Source of the DNA: an uncultured Clostridia bacterium
Lineage (GTDB): Bacteria > Bacillota > Clostridia > Christensenellales > Aristaeellaceae
Reading direction: 5' to 3'
Length of the DNA: 15,145 nt
Assembly: GCA_934636425.1 (NCBI GenBank)
Contig: CAKUAV010000071.1
Span: 1 to 15,145 of the forward strand
Below the pieces are notes generated by a model. The model did not search any database. It saw nothing but the letters and a program-made list of their open reading frames with translations, and had not been told where the DNA came from. The position numbers and the translations under genes are program-made. Positions 13,138 through 15,145 of this stretch are shown piece by piece. Within the stretch, counting starts at the first letter, position 1. Every line of letters begins with the position of its first letter.

Positions 13138-14032
13138 AGAGCATGGTGGCGGAGGGATCGGTGATGCCCTTTTTGGAGGCTTCCAGCTCGGCGGACCAGT
13201 CGAGATCGCGATAGGCGGCGCCGCGCTCGTCGGTCTGTATCCAGTCGATGAGGCGGGAGAGCATGTCGTATGTCCAGGGTCGGTCGATCTGGGCGGTCGT
13301 CCAGACGTTGGCGGCGATCATGTCGAAGCCGAAGTCGTCCTTGACGTGGGTCTTGGCCGCGCCGTCGACCACCGCCTCGGCGAGATGCGCGGGGATGAAC
13401 AGCACGCCGCCGCCCGCGCCGAACACCACGTCGCCGGGCATGCAGATCGCCTTGCCGATCAGCGTGGGCGTGTTGTAGCCGGTCATGACGAACTCGCGTA
13501 TGGGCGTGGGGTCAATGCCGCGGAAGTAGACCTGCGTGCGCTTGCGCTCCTTCATCTGCTCCACGTCGCGCACGCCGCCCCATATGACCGCGCCGCCGTT
13601 CTTCGTCCTGGTCTCGATCGCCTTGGTCAGATTGCCGCCGACGAACGTGCCCTTGTAGATCTTGTCGTACATATCGGCCACGACAACGTCGTCCTCGTAC
13701 AGATTGTCTATGACCCACTGGTTGAAATTGCCCTTGAAGCCCTGCTTCTCGCCAATCTCGCGCGCGACCTTCTCCAGATCCGGCCGCGTCGGCATGAACG
13801 CGCAGGTCACCGCGCGCCCCACCAGCTTCATGTCCGAATGCAGCGTCTGAAGCCGCCCCTCAAACTGGCTCTCGTAGCCCTGCATGAATATCGGCTTCCA
13901 GACCTCCTCCAGCGTCATGCCCTTGAGCGCCCTCAGCACGCGCTCGGGCACCTTCGGCCGCCCGTCCGGCAGCCGCTCGCCCGTCCACGCCGCGGTCAGC
14001 TGTATGATGTCCTCGCGATTGTTAAAGATCAT
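13136..14032 (-). CDS. RraA-like family protein (probable 4-hydroxy-4-methyl-2-oxoglutarate/sugar-acid aldolase-type enzyme)
   Basis: The protein has 298 residues and belongs to the RraA/HMG-aldolase fold family, often mis-named demethylmenaquinone methyltransferase. Visible hallmarks are DVVVADM (115-121), the substrate-loop VGGNL (131-135), the catalytic-type GGVRD (152-156, with Arg155 and Asp156 as the expected substrate- and metal-binding pair), and MPGDVVFGAGGGVLFIP (198-214). At about 300 residues it matches the longer Firmicutes/Bacteroidetes subgroup rather than the roughly 160-residue RNase E inhibitor RraA. A retro-aldol or decarboxylase role on a sugar-derived keto acid is more likely than RNase regulation. 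I chose the ATG at 14032 because AGGAGAG lies 4 nt upstream; the frame continues to 14146 only through repeat DNA. No sugar-catabolism neighbours are in the window. Confidence 0.9.
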   Translation of the reverse strand: MIFNNREDIIQLTAAWTGERLPDGRPKVPERVLRALKGMTLEEVWKPIFMQGYESQFEGRLQTLHSDMKLVGRAVTCAFMPTRPDLEKVAREIGEKQGFKGNFNQWVIDNLYEDDVVVADMYDKIYKGTFVGGNLTKAIETRTKNGGAVIWGGVRDVEQMKERKRTQVYFRGIDPTPIREFVMTGYNTPTLIGKAICMPGDVVFGAGGGVLFIPAHLAEAVVDGAAKTHVKDDFGFDMIAANVWTTAQIDRPWTYDMLSRLIDWIQTDERGAAYRDLDWSAELEASKKGITDPSATML

Positions 14033-14263
14033 GGCTCTCTCTCCTTTGCTCCTGTCGCGTAATGTCCAAATCTGCCGCCCCGCGCCGACGCGGCCTCCAG
14101 TCCATGCGCTGTACCGCGCTGACGCGGCGATGCGGCTGCGGGTCATTATATGTTCGTGAATTGTCAGCCGGCGCGGCGTTTGTGCCTGCCGGATTTAGCC
14201 CCGGCACAGGCGATTGTGCGCGCGGGGGAACGGACGGGGGAACGGATGGGGCGATGCGGAATT

Positions 14264-14834
14264 GTTGCCCTCGCGCGCGGTTGGCATTGTGGCTCTGTTA
14301 CGGGGCTTGCCGTCTGTTTTCGCCCGGCGTTGCGGTTCTTGCGGGGCGGTTTGCCCTCGGTTCGCGTTCGGTCTTTGCGTTCCTGTCGCGGCGCTTTTCC
14401 TCGGTTCGCGCCCGGCATCGCGGTTCTGTCGTGGCGCTTTTCCTCGGTTCGTGCCCGGCTTTGCGGTTCTGTCGCGGCTTTGCCCTCGCGCGCGGTTGGC
14501 TTTGCGGTTCTGTCGCGGCTTTGCCCCTTGCGCGTCTGGCATCGCGTTTCTGTTGCTGCGTTGCCCTCGGTTCGTGCCCGGCTTTGCGGTTCTGTCGCGG
14601 CGTTGCCCTCGGTTCATGCCCGGCTTTGCGTTCCTGTCGCGGCGCTTTTCCTCGGTTCACGCCCGGCTTTGCGTTCCTGTCGCGGCGCTTCGCCCTCGCG
14701 CACGGTTGGCATCGCATTCCTGTCGCGGCGTTTGCCCTCGCGCACGGTTGGCATTGCGTTCCTGCCGCGGCGCTTGCCCTTGCGCGCGTCTGGCTTTGCG
14801 TTCCTGTCGCGGCGCTTTTCCTCGGTTCACGCCT
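14264..14834 (+). repeat. Degenerate 40-44 bp tandem array, copy D
   Basis: About 13 imperfect units of the form TTTGCGTTCCTGTCGCGGCG, a TTTTCCTCGG or TTGCCCTCGC middle, and a TTC(A/G)(C/T)GCCCGGC or GCGCGGTTGGC end. Consecutive measured units are 41, 40, 42, 42 and 43 bp. Frame is therefore not kept, so the Cys/Arg-rich frames crossing it are unlikely to be translated. Copies B and C have only about three units per array. Confidence 0.85.
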
Positions 14835-14835
14835 G

Positions 14836-14857
14836 CTGTTTGTCTCGCGACAAACAG
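14836..14857 (+). repeat. Variable-stem hairpin, copy D
   Basis: CTGTTTGTC / GACAAACAG with a TCGC loop. It has the same stem as copy C with a one-base loop change, and the same conserved flanks as copies B1 and B2. Confidence 0.88.
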
Positions 14858-14893
14858 GACGGCTTGCGGTATGCTCCGTTCCTGTTCCGCCGG

Positions 14894-14990
14894 GTCGAGA
14901 TCGCCATTCGCGCGTTCTCGCGGCGTTGTTCGGTTATCTGCCTTGGCGGGTTCACTTCGGGTTTGGCCGTTTCTTTATGGCGATCCCGAC
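14894..14990 (+). repeat. 12-bp inverted-repeat cassette, copy D
   Basis: GTCGAGATCGCC (14894-14905) and GGCGATCCCGAC (14979-14990), with one T-to-C change in the right arm that leaves a G-T-type wobble in RNA of one strand. The length is again 97 bp. Confidence 0.85.
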
Positions 14991-15016
14991 GGGTGACCGG
15001 GGAACGGGTTACGGGG
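14991..15016 (+). other. G-quadruplex motif after cassette D
   Basis: Four G-runs (3, 4, 3 and 4 Gs) with loops of 5, 3 and 4 nt start at the first base after the cassette. This meets the minimal quadruplex rule. Confidence 0.55.
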
Positions 15017-15086
15017 CTGGCGGCGCGGCGCTTGTGCGTCTTTGCGCAATCGCATTGGCCTTGCAGGTCTTTCCGCCGGGAGTACG

Positions 15087-15131
15087 TTGGGGCTGCGCGC
15101 CCCAAACCTGCGCCAAAGAGTCTTCGACTCT
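15087..15131 (+). repeat. Terminal-block double hairpin, copy D
   Basis: TTGGGGC (15087-15093) / GCCCCAA (15099-15105), then AGAGTC (15117-15122) / GACTCT (15126-15131). The outer pair of the first stem is T-A here instead of the C-G of copies A, B and C, so pairing is kept by a double change. Confidence 0.85.
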
Positions 15132-15145
15132 CTGGACTCTCTTCA

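Larger units (their letters stand above)
14106..15145 (+). repeat. Composite intergenic repeat, copy D (runs to window end)
   Basis: No supportable gene lies from 14033 to the end. The modules are: R palindrome CCGCG-CTGA-CGCGG (14114-14127); a spacer with an ATTATA box (14145-14150) that would read TATAAT toward the RraA-like gene; GTGAATTGT (14156-14164); a TGCCGG/CCGGCA hairpin; a G-rich linker; a long tandem array; the variable-stem hairpin; the cassette; a G-run linker; and the terminal block. The last bases are CTCTCTTCA, the natural end of the block in copies B and C. Confidence 0.87.

Noticed and set aside
14033..14146. 38-residue N-terminal extension of the RraA-like protein
   Set aside because: It would translate part of repeat copy D. 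AGGAGAG 4 nt before the ATG at 14032 and the family's usual N terminus support the shorter form.
1..15145. tRNA, rRNA or known riboswitch
   Set aside because: I saw no cloverleaf, rRNA-like sequence or known aptamer signature on either strand by eye.

Overview
The window is a GC-rich bacterial segment, most likely from an anaerobic, spore-former-related member of the Clostridia (Firmicutes). This is inferred from a CotH-type spore-coat kinase, a Big_2/NlpC-P60-like wall protein, an anaerobic (class III) ribonucleotide reductase activase, strong GGAGG-type ribosome binding sites and intrinsic terminators. I cannot place it more finely. Five genes are confidently real: a lamin-tail/CotH protein (1264-4287, minus), a large secreted Ig-like/NlpC-P60-like protein (6103-8973, plus), nrdG (9503-10021, minus), murJ (10424-11980, minus) and an RraA-like aldolase-family gene (13136-14032, minus). 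A small two-helix membrane protein (5578-5889, minus) is also well supported. Two further short minus-strand ORFs after nrdG are plausible but weak.

The striking part is what lies between the genes. About 4 kb is four copies (A 1-1174 inverted; B about 4441-5514; C about 12203-12884; D about 14106-15145) of one composite, apparently non-coding repeat. Read in the orientation of B, C and D, the order of modules is: (1) a GC-rich palindromic R unit (CCGCG-CTGA-CGCGG); (2) an invariant GTGAATTGT box; (3) a TGCCGG/CCGGCA hairpin; (4) a G-rich linker with a GGAATGCGGAATTGGGG-type box; (5) a degenerate tandem array of 40-44 bp units; (6) a perfect hairpin whose flanks are conserved while its stem is completely changed between copies; (7) a 97-98 bp cassette bounded by 12-bp inverted repeats GTCGAGATCGCC/GGCGATCTCGAC; (8) a G-run linker that forms canonical G-quadruplex motifs in three copies; and (9) a terminal block with two hairpins ending in CTCTCTTCA. 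Copies differ by internal duplication: four R units in A, two cassettes in B, and about 13 array units in D. Compensatory changes in two separate hairpins imply selection on secondary structure. This is the best candidate for an undescribed system: a structured RNA family, or a REP/MITE-like non-autonomous mobile element.

A different 41-42 bp tandem array (8 units, 10080-10408) fills the gap between murJ and nrdG.

Functionally the recognisable genes centre on the cell envelope (MurJ lipid II flippase, wall hydrolase-like Ig protein, CotH/LTD surface protein, small membrane protein), plus anaerobic nucleotide metabolism (NrdG) and probable sugar-acid catabolism (RraA-like). They do not form one obvious operon. 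The CotH and Ig genes each have their own intrinsic terminator. Both ends of the window lie in the terminal block of the repeat, in opposite orientation, as expected if a contig broke in repeats.
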